The notes beneath the pieces were generated by a model, which ran no database searches, was not told where the DNA came from, and saw only the letters and a list, made by a program, of their open reading frames with translations. Below are positions 1 through 10,198 of a DNA stretch of 64,000 nucleotides, piece after piece. Position numbers and translations under genes: made by a program. The DNA is from Cornus controversa (Eukaryota > Streptophyta > Magnoliopsida > Cornales > Cornaceae). Every line of letters begins with the position of its first letter. Positions within the stretch are counted from its first letter, which is position 1. The DNA is taken from NCBI GenBank assembly GCA_026545225.1, contig CM048848.1:28932806-28996805 (forward strand), written 5' to 3'.

Positions 1-1085
1 AGTGGAAATGGGTGAACATCTCTATGAATTTCTTTATGGGACTTCCCACCTTACAATGGAATCATGATGTTATTTGGGTGATAGTGGACAGGTTGACAAA
101 ATCAGCCCATTTCTTCGATGTACGCTCAAGTTACACCTCAAAGTAATACATGAAGCTTTACATTGCAGAGATAGTGAAGTTTCATGGCATGCCTTTGTCC
201 ATTATATCGAATAGGGATTTGAATTTTGTAACAAGAGTTTGGGAGTACAACTCTGCATCTCAATACAGCCTATCACCCTCAGATCGATGGTCAGATTGAG
301 AGGGATTAATTAGATTTTAAAGGATATGTTGTGAGCATGTGTACTCGACTTCAAGGGTAATTGGGAGAGTTGTTTGCCGCTAGTTGAGTTTGCTTACAAC
401 AATAGTTATCAAAAGACTATTGGTATAGAACCATTCAAGACTCTGTATGGGCGCCCATATAGGTCGTCGGTATGTTGGTTGGATGTTGGAGAGAATAGAT
501 TCTTGGGTCCTAAATTAATCAAGGATACCTCTGAGAAAGCTGCTCTTATTAGTGACAGTATGAAGACTGTGCAGAGTAGACAGAAGAGTTATGCTGACCG
601 AAGAGCTTGAGCATTAGAGTTCAAGGTAGGAGATCAGGTTTTACTCAAGGTATCTCTCATGAAGGGAGTGATGCGGTTTGAGAGAAAAGGGAAGTTAACA
701 CCTCATTTTGTAGGTCCTTTTATAATTACCGATAGGGTTGGGGCAGTAACGTATAGACTGGCATTACCAGACGTGATGCACAAGGTGCACAATGTCTTTC
801 ATGTCTCAATGCTACAAAAATTCCTTAGAGATAAGGATGCTTACCAGCACATTGAGGATGGAGAGATTGAATTGCAACCAGATGCAACATATGTGGAGCA
901 ACGTTACTATATTATTGATCGTAGGGTGTTCTTCGTTCTAAGACCATTTCGTTAGTTCGTATTCAGTGGAGCCACCACAATGAGGTGGAGTTCACTTGGG
1001 AAAGGGAGGATGAGATAAAGACAAAATATCTAGAGCTTTTTCTTTCAAGTATGGGGTGAATTCCAAGGACGGAATTCCTCTTTTT
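1..1085 (+). pseudogene. Ty3/gypsy (Tekay-type) pol 3' end: integrase core and chromodomain-like tail, broken
   Basis: This is the last part of a gypsy polyprotein; the upstream gag-RT region lies outside the window. The frame starting near base 2 gives an integrase core, then FAYNNS and YGRPYR motifs (from 374), a GPF-containing C-terminal domain (659-955) and a chromodomain-like tail (about 955-1060). Domain order and the polypurine end typical of Tekay/Del chromoviruses support the lineage. Two positions that are normally catalytic Asp in this family (MDF and SDRD) read MNF and SNRD here. In-frame stops (for example TGA at about 608, where Arg is expected) and frameshifts make it non-functional. 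It runs directly into the polypurine tract and LTR that follow. Confidence 0.85.
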
Positions 1086-1097
1086 AGGGGGGAAGAA
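1086..1097 (+). other. Polypurine tract of the Tekay element
   Basis: AGGGGGGAAGAA lies directly before the TG of the LTR. This is the plus-strand primer position in LTR retrotransposons and fixes the left border of the 3' LTR. Confidence 0.85.
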
Positions 1098-3868
1098 TGT
1101 AATTCCCCGTAATTTTGAGGTCATTGAATTTTTAATATAAATGCTTTATATTTATTTATTTATTTTATTATTTGCTTCATTGGTTGAATTAAATTTCTGT
1201 GAGTGCTTTGAATTGCTTTATTGGTTGGATTAAATTTCTTGGAGTGCTTTAAATATTTTGGAATAGTTTACTTTATTTTATTTGGACTGGTTCTTTGTAT
1301 TTTTTTTCCTTTATTTTAATTTTGGATTGGGTTAGGGAAGAATTTGGGTTGAGTTGGGCTGGAATGGTTGGGCTAGCTGTATACTTATTTTTGATGGGTT
1401 AGGATTTATTTATTTTATTATATTCTTATTTTTATTATTTTTGAGTTTATTTAGTTTCCTAGAAAATAAAATAAAAGAAAAGAAAAGAAAAAGGAGGTTA
1501 GGGTTTCTATTGTTCGTTTTTACGCACAGAGACTAAAAGAGTGTAGAAGTAAGAGAGAAGGGAGAGAAGGAGCGATTTGTAGGGATAGGTTTTGGTTGAC
1601 AAAAAGGCAAGTTCGAACTCTTCTCTTCCCCTTTGAATTTATAGACATATATACATACATGTTGCTAGATTATATATATAATATATATATAATTTAAATG
1701 ATTTTGCATGATAAGAATAATTCTGTGAATTAAATATGAAGATTCTAGGGTTTTGGTACTACTTTAGGGTATTTTTGCATATGTATATACATGTATATAT
1801 GACTGTATAAGCGGGTGTGTATACATATATGTATGTACGAACATGAATTTGGGTTGACTGTATTCATCAATTTTTAGGGTTTTTGTTCTGATTAATAGGT
1901 AGATCTTGCTTCTTAGAACAATTCTTGAAAATTTGATTGTGAACCGTTGAGTAGATTGACGAGAATCTGACTTTGAAATTTTAGATTTTTGAAACTTGAA
2001 ATTGGGCATTTTTGATTTAAATCGCGAGAGGGGGTGATTTTGATACCAATGCGTAGCTTAGATCGATACGAGTTCAATGGTATATTCATACGCGCGATTT
2101 GATGCCCGGAAGTGGCCAGAAAATTCCAGCACCATTATTGACGCTCTGTTGCATGAAAGAGAGGAAGAAGAAGAAAAGAAAAGAAAAAAAAAAGAAAAAA
2201 GGGGCCACGCGCCCTGCCGGCCGGGGACCGGGGAAGGTTCGTTGGGTCCCACTCGTCAGGCCCACCCACTAGGCCCACTTTGTGCCCAGTCCGGAATATT
2301 TTAATATTTTTTTATTTATTTTTCAAATTGATTTTAATTTAGAAAATAGGAAAAATAATTTTTAAATTCTGGAAAATTCTAAAAAAATTTGGGTAACCTT
2401 TTAGGGACAGAATACACTTAGGTTTTAAATTTTAAGTGGAAATAAGGTTCCCTTGTAGTTAAATTGATTTTAAAAGTATGCCTCAAAATTAGGTTTTCAT
2501 CTTCTTTTATTTGAAAATATTTTTAAAATTCTAAAAAAAATTTAGAAAATTTTGGTGATCTTTTGGGGATAGAATGCACTTGGGTTTTAAATATCAAGTC
2601 AAAATGAGATTCTCTTAGGGTTAAAGTAGTATGGAAAGTGTGCTTCAAAACTAGATTTTTATTTTCTTAAATTTTGAAAAATCTTTAAAATTCCACAAAA
2701 ATTTTAGAAAATTCCAAAATAATTAAATAGGGCTCTTAGGAATAGAATAGGCCTGAAAACCTAGATTAGAGGTAGGCTTAGACTCCCTCGAAGATTCAAG
2801 TATATTGAAGGATTGGTTGTGTGCTTGCTCATATAATTGTTGGTTGCATTATTTTACTCCTTAACTGTATTTTCTTTGAAATTATAACTGTCCATGCTAT
2901 ACCTATACCTAGTTTTAGTTTAATTGTGAATGCGTTATTTTTTTGTGTAGTAGGTTGGTTTGGGAGGCATGTAAGGATTGCCAAGGAGCATGTTAGGCTT
3001 GCCAATACCTATTAAGGTATCTAAAGTTAAAGGAGGCATGTAAGGATTGTCAGGGGGCATGTTAAGATTGTCAATACCTATTAAGGTATCTAAAGTTAAA
3101 GAAGGCATGTAAGGATTGTCAATAGTTATTAAGGTATCTAAAGTTAAAGGGGGCATGTAAGGATTACCAGAGGGCATGTCAGGATTGCCAATACCTATTA
3201 AGGTATTCAAGGATAATAATGGTGGCATGTTAAGATTGCTTAGATTTAATAAAATACATGCTTATGTTTCTTTGTTCTGAACTTAAAGAATGTGTTCATT
3301 TTTGTATGATAAGTGTTTGTTGGAATATTGTAAAAGATGATATTTATTTTGAAAACATGAATTGGATAAGGAATGACATGTATGCTTACACTTATATTTT
3401 TCTCTTGTGTCCTTCATATTATGGGTGTGTATATCTGATTGGGTGTCCAGGCCAGTTCCACCGTGAGGATAGAGTCTTTTGGGGGGGGGGGGTTGGTTGT
3501 GGCAGACATCTCCTCTCATTAGTTATAGAGTAGGAACTTATTTTCTTCTTCAAGTTCAAACTACAAACTCTTTTGAGACTTTGGTTGTTGGTTTTTAATT
3601 TAGAGTTAAAACTTTTATTCTTTCTAATTAAAGGGTCCTTGGGTTATGGGACTTCCAAATTGTATTACTAGACACGTACTTTATTTATTTAACGTTTTAT
3701 TTTGATTTGGATGGACTTTCTATTTCGCTTTTAAAATTTATTTCATTCTGTCTTTTGTACGCTCTTCTTGTTGTTGTTATCAGTTGTAAATATCTCTCAA
3801 GTTTTGTGTATAAGACTGACCATCTCATGCGTGAATTTTTTTTTTTTTTTGGGAGGGGGGGTATTTCA
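1098..3868 (+). repeat. 3' LTR of the Tekay gypsy element (about 2.8 kb)
   Basis: It starts TGTAATTCCCCG and ends GGGGGTATTTCA. The reverse complements of both ends recur at the solo LTRs 6796-9854 and 17901-21325, which define the family. Inside are a poly-purine stretch next to a GC-rich patch (about 2160-2290), several short direct repeats, and a minisatellite at 2965-3235. No gene is expected inside it; short open frames here come from the repeats. The partner 5' LTR and the left target-site duplicate are outside the window. The sequence right of the LTR resumes a pararetrovirus RT, so the element inserted into that virus copy. Confidence 0.85.
2965..3235 (+). repeat. Minisatellite inside the Tekay LTR
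   Basis: About four to five imperfect copies of a roughly 60-bp unit built from GGCATGTAAGGATTG and CTATTAAGGTATCTAA. The same subrepeat, in other copy numbers, is found in the two solo LTRs of this family (near 7480-7690 and 18755-19055). Confidence 0.8.
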
Positions 3869-4170
3869 TTAGTACTCCACAAGGGCAATATGAATGGTTA
3901 ATTATGTCATTTGGATTAAAAAATGCACCTAACATATTCCAAAGAATAATGGATGAAATATTTAGTCCACATTCGGAGTATTGTTTAGTGTATATAGATG
4001 ATATTATTGTCTTTTCAAACAATAAGAAGTCCCATAGAGAACATCTAACTAAAGTGATTCAAGCCATAAAAAGACATGGCATCATTATGAGTGAAAAGAA
4101 AATGATACTTGAAATCGATAAAATAAACTTTTTAGGTCTAACTATTGATAATGGAAAAGTCATTCTTTAA
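3869..4170 (+). pseudogene. Endogenous pararetrovirus reverse transcriptase fragment
   Basis: The frame carries STPQGQYEW, then GLKNAPNIFQRIMD, then the catalytic YIDD box (about 3990-4003) and an NFLG motif. This order and wording are typical of Caulimoviridae RT (endogenous pararetrovirus), distinct from gypsy RT. The N-terminal half is missing because the Tekay element inserted in the RT; its remainder would lie left of base 1. The frame ends at TAA (4168-4170). Downstream RNase H and promoter-like sequences belong to the same copy. Confidence 0.75.
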
Positions 4171-4800
4171 CCACATGTGTTGAAGAAGCTTAATGTTTTC
4201 TGGATAAAAGTGAAGATGCCAAGCAGCTTCAAAGATTTTTAGGATGTGTTAACTATATGAGAGATTATTTCCCAAATATAGCTCAATACACTCTAAGTTT
4301 AACCAAAAAACTTAGAAAATGAGAAAAATGAGTGTTTAATCAAAGTGATATTCAAAGAATAAAAGAGATAAAGGAATTAGCCAACAAGCTTGGAAAGACT
4401 AGAGAAAACGACTTCTTAATAGTCAAAACAGATGCATGAGATACAAACTGGAGTGGAATCCTTATAGCCAGAAGTTGAGACACTATCCTTGAAATAGTTT
4501 GTAAGTATGCTTCAAGAACATTTAAACTAAGCGAGTTAAATTATACTTAATGGAAAAAGAGATCCTTGCTATTAAAAATAGTCTGTTTAATTTTGAGATT
4601 TTTATAAGACCACAAAGATTTTTTATTAGAACTGATTGTAAGTATTTCACAACATTCATGAAATCTAATTTTGACAGGTGTACGAGCAAAGGAATATTAT
4701 TAAGATAGATACAATGGTTTGCTAATTTCTGATTTGATGTTGACCATATTACAGGAGCAACCAATAGTCTTTCGGATGCTTTAACACGTGAAATGACTTG
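4171..4800 (+). pseudogene. Endogenous pararetrovirus RNase H region, degenerate
   Basis: Scattered frames continue the RT. Recognisable parts are a connection segment with LQRFLG-like remains (about 4225-4245), an ILAIKNSLFNFEIF block (about 4562-4600) and a final block with WFA, FDVDHITGATNSL and DALTREM (4720-4797), which is the usual end of caulimovirid RNase H. Several stop codons and frame changes separate these blocks. Function is lost; homology is clear from the last block. Confidence 0.65.
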
Positions 4801-5950
4801 TATATTCTGTGATAGTTCTATTAAGAACAAAAATGGCGATAGTCAAAATAAACCAATTATTCGATAGGATAAAGAAAGAACACTTGTTCCATTATAGTCC
4901 ATGGACTATAAAAGCCTTAAAGGTAAGACGACAGTCTATAAAAAGGAAACTTCGATTTCAACATATCTATCGAAAAAAGGACCCTCTGTTATGTCCAAGG
5001 GTAAAAAAAACAAGGGCAAATAAGTTGAAAAACCTCCATCAGATATTTTACTATCTTTTGGTGAGCTTAGTTTAAAATGGGCTTTAAACCCAAAAAATTA
5101 GTTTAAAACAAATAATAAATATTTGATGTTTTCAAAAAACCTCTTAGACTCTGTTTGGGAAGGATTTAAGCGGCAGAATTCTAAGAAAATACTTACTACA
5201 CTTAAAGTGACTAGTAAGTATATTACTATGATCCAAAAATAATGTAAGAGGCTAAAAGTCTCGGACACAAACATGGTTACACCTACAGCAACTGATGATT
5301 CTATTCAAATAGAAGAAATTCAAAAATCTTCGTAAGAAGAAAAGGCTATTGAAGAGCCAAAAGTTTGGACCACCTTATTAGTGAAATCTACAAATTTAAT
5401 TTATCAAAAAGCAGAAATAGATCTTCCCAAAAACATATTCCAAAAAATTATAGGAACGTGAACTAGTGCCCATCGACAATGGCGTGAGTTTGCTAAAACA
5501 ATTTAGAATTTTCAATTCCAAGTTGTTATATTGTCCAAGGATTCACTTCCAAAATAGTGAAAATAAGTTTCACAACTGGACAACAGTTTTCTAAGAAAGA
5601 TCACGAAACTAAAGCTTATACTTTAGAAAATGTGTTATTGTCAAGTTTTCAGTATCATACAAAGGATAAGCTTTAGAAAATGTGTTTTTGTCAAGTTTTC
5701 AGTATCATACAAAGGAAGATACAGAATGAATGCTAGCATCCATCAAGAAAACATGTGAAAAATTCAAACCAAAACATCCTTGTCATGTTGAGGTTATAAC
5801 TGCAACACTAGAATGGGACAAGATTGATTTTTATCCATCAATTCATCTTATAAGACTACATTTTGCACCACAATGGTTGGGAAATGTCTTGGATGAAGAT
5901 AAGTTGATGAAAAGAAAATCCGAATACATTAGTGATCATGATATTTGAGT
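4801..5950 (+). pseudogene. Pararetrovirus region downstream of RNase H (possible second ORF remnant)
   Basis: Two open stretches, 4809-5075 (basic, Lys/Arg-rich) and 5730-5948 (ends with Asp-His-Asp-Ile before TGA), plus open fragments near 5380-5460, suggest a decayed ORF after RNase H. Florendoviruses are the caulimovirid genus known for an ORF of unknown function in this place, so this is a reasonable but unproven assignment. Stop codons interrupt it. A 50-bp direct duplication sits at 5621-5718. Confidence 0.4.
5621..5718 (+). repeat. 50-bp tandem duplication in the pararetrovirus
   Basis: Two copies (5621-5670 and 5671-5718) of a segment containing CTTTAGAAAATGTGTT and TCAGTATCATACAAAGGA, nearly identical, so the duplication is more recent than most of the decay around it. 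Confidence 0.8.
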
Positions 5951-6460
5951 AAATAGGGCTACATGAATAACCATGATCCGAAAAAAGATCGAAGAATCAT
6001 GGACACCACAAAAACAATGGACAACAATATTTTTTAGAGAAAGAATAATAATTAAAATTTTAGCATTTAAAAATGAAAGACAATGTTGAATTAACAAGAG
6101 CTATTAAATAAGAATGAGTGATTACTACTTGGGAAACCAAGGAAACACTCGAGGCAATGAGTAGAGACATCGATTACTAGAGACTAGCTAAACTATGGCA
6201 TGAATATCATGGATGACGATAATCCACTAGATGACATTGAAAATTAGAATCTAGACAACATGATGAAGTATTATTTGTCTCTCATTGCAACAAATATAAT
6301 CTAAGGCAGAAGCAGCCAAAGGAATCTTCTTTTTCTGAGTGCTTTGTAAGGTTTTTTCAAAGTGGCATAAAACGAGTCTTTACGTTATCAAAAGTAGTGT
6401 CAATAATGGTTGTAACATTTGAAATCCGAATTTGCCAAAAGAAATTTCAAGTCCGGGGTC
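5951..6460 (+). other. Pararetrovirus intergenic region, no gene seen
   Basis: AT-rich sequence between the last viral open stretch and the TATA box. No frame worth calling. It probably holds the viral 3' coding remnant and promoter upstream region. Confidence 0.4.
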
Positions 6461-6467
6461 TATATAA
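6461..6467 (+). promoter_or_regulatory. TATA box of the pararetrovirus pregenomic promoter
   Basis: TATATAA in the context GGGGTCTATATAACGAC. In caulimovirids the pregenomic promoter lies before the polyadenylation signal and the primer-binding site, which is the order seen here (6461, 6638, 6769). Confidence 0.5.
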
Positions 6468-6637
6468 CGACTCTTTTGGCATTGTATTGATCAACAAAAG
6501 CCAGAGAGTGGGATAAGATATTGTATAGAATTTTTGTTCAAAACCTTCCTCTAGTCAAGAGAGAAGGATAGTCAAGATTATGTGTGTAATTTTTCAGATT
6601 GTTTAAGTGTGGATTAATATGTACAAAAATTTCCTTC

Positions 6638-6643
6638 AATAAA
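6638..6643 (+). terminator. Pararetrovirus polyadenylation signal
   Basis: AATAAA about 175 bp downstream of the TATA box. A poly(A) signal just behind the promoter creates the terminal redundancy of pararetroviral pregenomic RNA. Confidence 0.45.
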
Positions 6644-6768
6644 ATTGTCAGTGTGTTTTCATAACTTTTCTTGATACTTCATTTAAACCTCAAAGTAATC
6701 TACCTTTTGGTTTTTATATCTTGCAAATTTTTATTCCTTGTTCGTCAAACCGAGTAAGCCATTGATGT

Positions 6769-6780
6769 TGGTATAAGGGT
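6769..6780 (+). other. Degenerate Met-tRNA primer-binding site of the pararetrovirus
   Basis: TGGTATAAGGGT matches 9 of 12 bases of the usual TGGTATCAGAGC. It follows the poly(A) signal by about 125 bp, a plausible place for the start of the viral genome map. Confidence 0.35.
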
Positions 6781-6795
6781 GTTTAGAGCAGTTCT

Positions 6796-9700
6796 TGAAA
6801 TACCCCCAGAAAATTTCGCGCATGAGGTGGCTAGTCTCATACACAAAATCTAAGGAATATTAACAATTGATAGCAACAAGCATAGAGGACAAAAGATAGA
6901 AATAAAATAACTACTAAAAGCTGAACAGAAGATTTCATTGAATTGAAATAACTAATAAATAAATAATTATAGGTCTGGTAATACAATTTGGAAGTTCCGT
7001 AACCCAAGGACCCCTTAACCAGAATGAACAAAATTTTAAGACTTTAATTTAAAACCAACAACCGAAACCTCTAAATGAGTTCATAGTTTGACTCTTGAAA
7101 AATAAGATAGGTTCCTACCCTGTGACCGATGAGAATAGATGTTTGCCACAACCAACCCTAGTACTCTATCCTCACGGGGGAAACTGCCTGAGACCTGAAA
7201 TATCAACAAAGTGGGTTAAACTCACGAGCAAGTTTTATCTACTACATCCCAATTAGAGAATCAATATACATACTCTCAATGTGAGGGACACAAGAGATAA
7301 ATATAGGTGTACACATTCAGATTATTCCTTATTCAGTTCATATTTTCAGAGATAAAAGTCATCTTATATATTATCCTAACAACCCTTATTATTTAAAAAT
7401 GAACACATTCTTTAAGTTTAAAAATAAAGAAACATATGCATGGATTTTATTAAATCTATGCAATCATGATATACCAAATATAATGTATGGATACCTTATT
7501 AGGTGTGGGCGATCCTCACACACCGGACAATCCTTACATGTCAAATAAATGTATATATACCTTATTAGGTATAGGCGATCCTGACATGCCGGGCAATCCT
7601 TACATGCCAAATAAAATGTATAGATACCTTATTAGGTATGGGCGATCCTGACACACCGGGCAATCCTTACATGCCAAATAAAAACATATAGATGCATTCC
7701 CAATATGAAACATAAAATAAACAAGGTGCATTATGAGTCTAATTTGCATAAACAAAGAAATTGAAATTATCCAACATGAAATTATCACCATAAGACAAAT
7801 CGCTCATAAGTAAACTATAATGAAGTATTTAATGGGCATTTATATCCTTAAAGGGAAATACATTAAAGTAAATCAAATAACCCAAGCATCCATTATAGAA
7901 GCAATTTCTCAACCCAAACTCCAATGCACTCAAATCTACGAGGGAGTCTAAACCTAACTTTTATCTAGGTTTATGGGCCTATTCTATTTCTAAGAACCCT
8001 ATTAAACCATTCTGAAATTTTTTAAAATTTTTGGGAATAAAAAAAATATTTTTCTAACAAAAAGAAAATAAACATAATTCGAGGCATACGTTTACAACCA
8101 ACACAATCACAAGGGAGACTTATCTTCACATGAAATTTAAAACCTAGGTGCATTTTAATCCTATAAAGTTACTTAAATTTTTCTAGAATTTTCTGAAATT
8201 TTAAAATATTTTCTAAAAATAAAAGAAGGTGAAAACTCAACTTTTAGACACTTTAAAAATTAATTTAACAACAAGGAAAGATTATTTTGAGTCGTAAATT
8301 TAAACCCAAGTGTATTTAACATCCAGGAAGCTACATTAAAAATTTCAGAATTTTTGGAAATTTCTAAGTATTTTCTAAAATGAAAGAAAGGGAAAAACCC
8401 AATTTTTTTAGATACTTCAAAAATTAATTTTAAAACAAGGAAAAATAATTGCGACATGAAATTTTAAAAAAAAAAAGTTTCTTAAACCCCCAGGAAGTTT
8501 CCATAAAATTTTCGGAATTTTTGGAATTATAAAAGTATTTTTAAAAAATGATTCTCCGAGTTTTCAAGTTTTTCCAAAAATTTCAAAAATTCAAAACAAA
8601 TACTAAAATAATTCGGAATGGGCCTATATCGGACCTAGAGGTGGGCCCCCGTGATTGGGGCCCAAAAATGCCTTTCCGGCCACCGGTCAGCGCCGGCGCC
8701 GGTCGCAAGCACCCCTACACACCGGCGGCGCGCGTGGGGTCACGTGCCGACTGGGTCATCTTCCACAGAGCGGGGGATTTTCCAGTGCCTTTTTTGGCGT
8801 CCTCCGGCCTCCATTCACCCCAATTTTTGTACCGATCTTCTCCCCTTAATCTCCTCTACCCTTTGGTGTAAAAAGCCCCATCAAAAACGATCCGAATAAA
8901 AAAATCCCAATTCACAAGTTCTAGGGTTCTTCGCAAAATTCAAAATTTTAAACTCAAATTTCTCACAATCTGTTTTCCTAAAGAATTAAGGGTCGTTTAC
9001 TGGGCATTAGCAACTCAAAAGGTTTACAAATTAACACCCTTTCCATCCCAAATTTATGCATGAACAATTTCTATACAATATACACATACATGAAATATAT
9101 ATGCATATATTCTTACATATATATATCTCTACTCCTATATACAATTTAGCATAATAATTCCTCACGAAATTTATCCACAAGAAGCAACAACAACAAAAAA
9201 AAAAAAACAATTATATACAGATTTTTAATATAAACAAAATTCTTAAACCTAGACTATGCATACGGATTCAAAAGGGAAGGGAAGAATCAAACGTGCCTCT
9301 TTGAAGATTCAACAACTCGTTCACCCGATCGTTCATTCACTCTTTTCTCTCTTTCGTTTACTCTCTTAGTTCTGTGCATAACGTAGACGGCAGGAACCCT
9401 AGTTTCTTATTTTCTTTTGTCCTAATTAATTTTTATTCAATTATTGTTTTTCTAAAAACTAAATATACTAAAGAAATAATAATAACAATAATAATATAAC
9501 TATAACCCTGGCCCAACATTTAAGCATATCCTTAGCCCAACCATTCCAGCTCAGATTCCTCCTTAGCCCAAACCAAAGCATTGAAAGGATTTAAATAAAA
9601 CAATCCTAATCAATAACAATTCACATAAAATGATAACCATATAAACAGAGAAGTTTACATGAAATGATTGGAATCTATAAAACATAAGTAATCCACATAA

Positions 9701-9854
9701 AATGATAAAATACATATAAAAGAAAAATAACTCACCTAAAAATGATAAATTATCGAGATAAGGCATTTCACATGAATTAATAAAATAAAAAAAATAATAT
9801 AAAGAAATTTAATTTTTTTAAAATAATAGACATCGAAATTTTCGGGGTATTACA
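6796..9854 (-). repeat. Solo LTR of the Tekay family, inserted in the pararetrovirus
   Basis: Reverse orientation: the plus strand begins TGAAATACCCCC and ends CGGGGTATTACA. The 5-bp target-site duplication GTTCT is present at 6791-6795 and 9855-9859, proving a single insertion event followed by LTR-LTR recombination. Length 3059 bp. Contains the family minisatellite (7480-7690) and a GC-rich patch near 8680-8760. No coding sequence is credible inside. Confidence 0.93.
7480..7690 (-). repeat. LTR minisatellite, about three units
   Basis: Units of roughly 65 bp with GATACCTTATTAGGTATGG, GCGATCCTGACA and CAATCCTTACATGCCAAATA. Same subrepeat as in the other two LTRs. Confidence 0.8.
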
Positions 9855-10198
9855 GTTCTCTAGCGGAGAAAGTCCGACAAAGTGGTGATTGCTAACCCCA
9901 GAGCAAGAAAATTCGAAGAACCAGAGGTAAACCTCTTGAAGGTTTGTATTTTTAAAGTATTTAGTAAGAGCGTGGTAGACCTATTCTAGATTTGTTGTAT
10001 ATTTTGAAGCATTATCTCTATTGTTGGGTCATTGTAATAATATTAGTTGTTATGTGGACACTCCTTGAAAAAGATACATGAATAAGCAACTTTGTTGGTA
10101 AAACTTCATTTTAGTGTTGGTTGTTAACTCTAACTTCATGTCAGTGTAGTATAGCACCCAAAACTACAAGTATTGATTACTATCCCTCTATATATATA
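9855..10198 (+). other. Continuation of the pararetrovirus beyond the solo LTR (leader-like)
   Basis: Removing the solo LTR joins the sequence after the primer-binding site to CTCTAGCGGAGAAAG and further leader-like sequence. No long ORF. It ends in a TATATA tract where Helitron A begins. The order RT, RNase H, promoter, PBS, leader means this insertion runs past the viral map origin. Confidence 0.4.

Noticed and set aside
2935..3228. Minus-strand protein with NPYMPPLTLDTL repeats
   Set aside because: It is the translated LTR minisatellite; the same subrepeat occurs in solo LTRs without an open frame.
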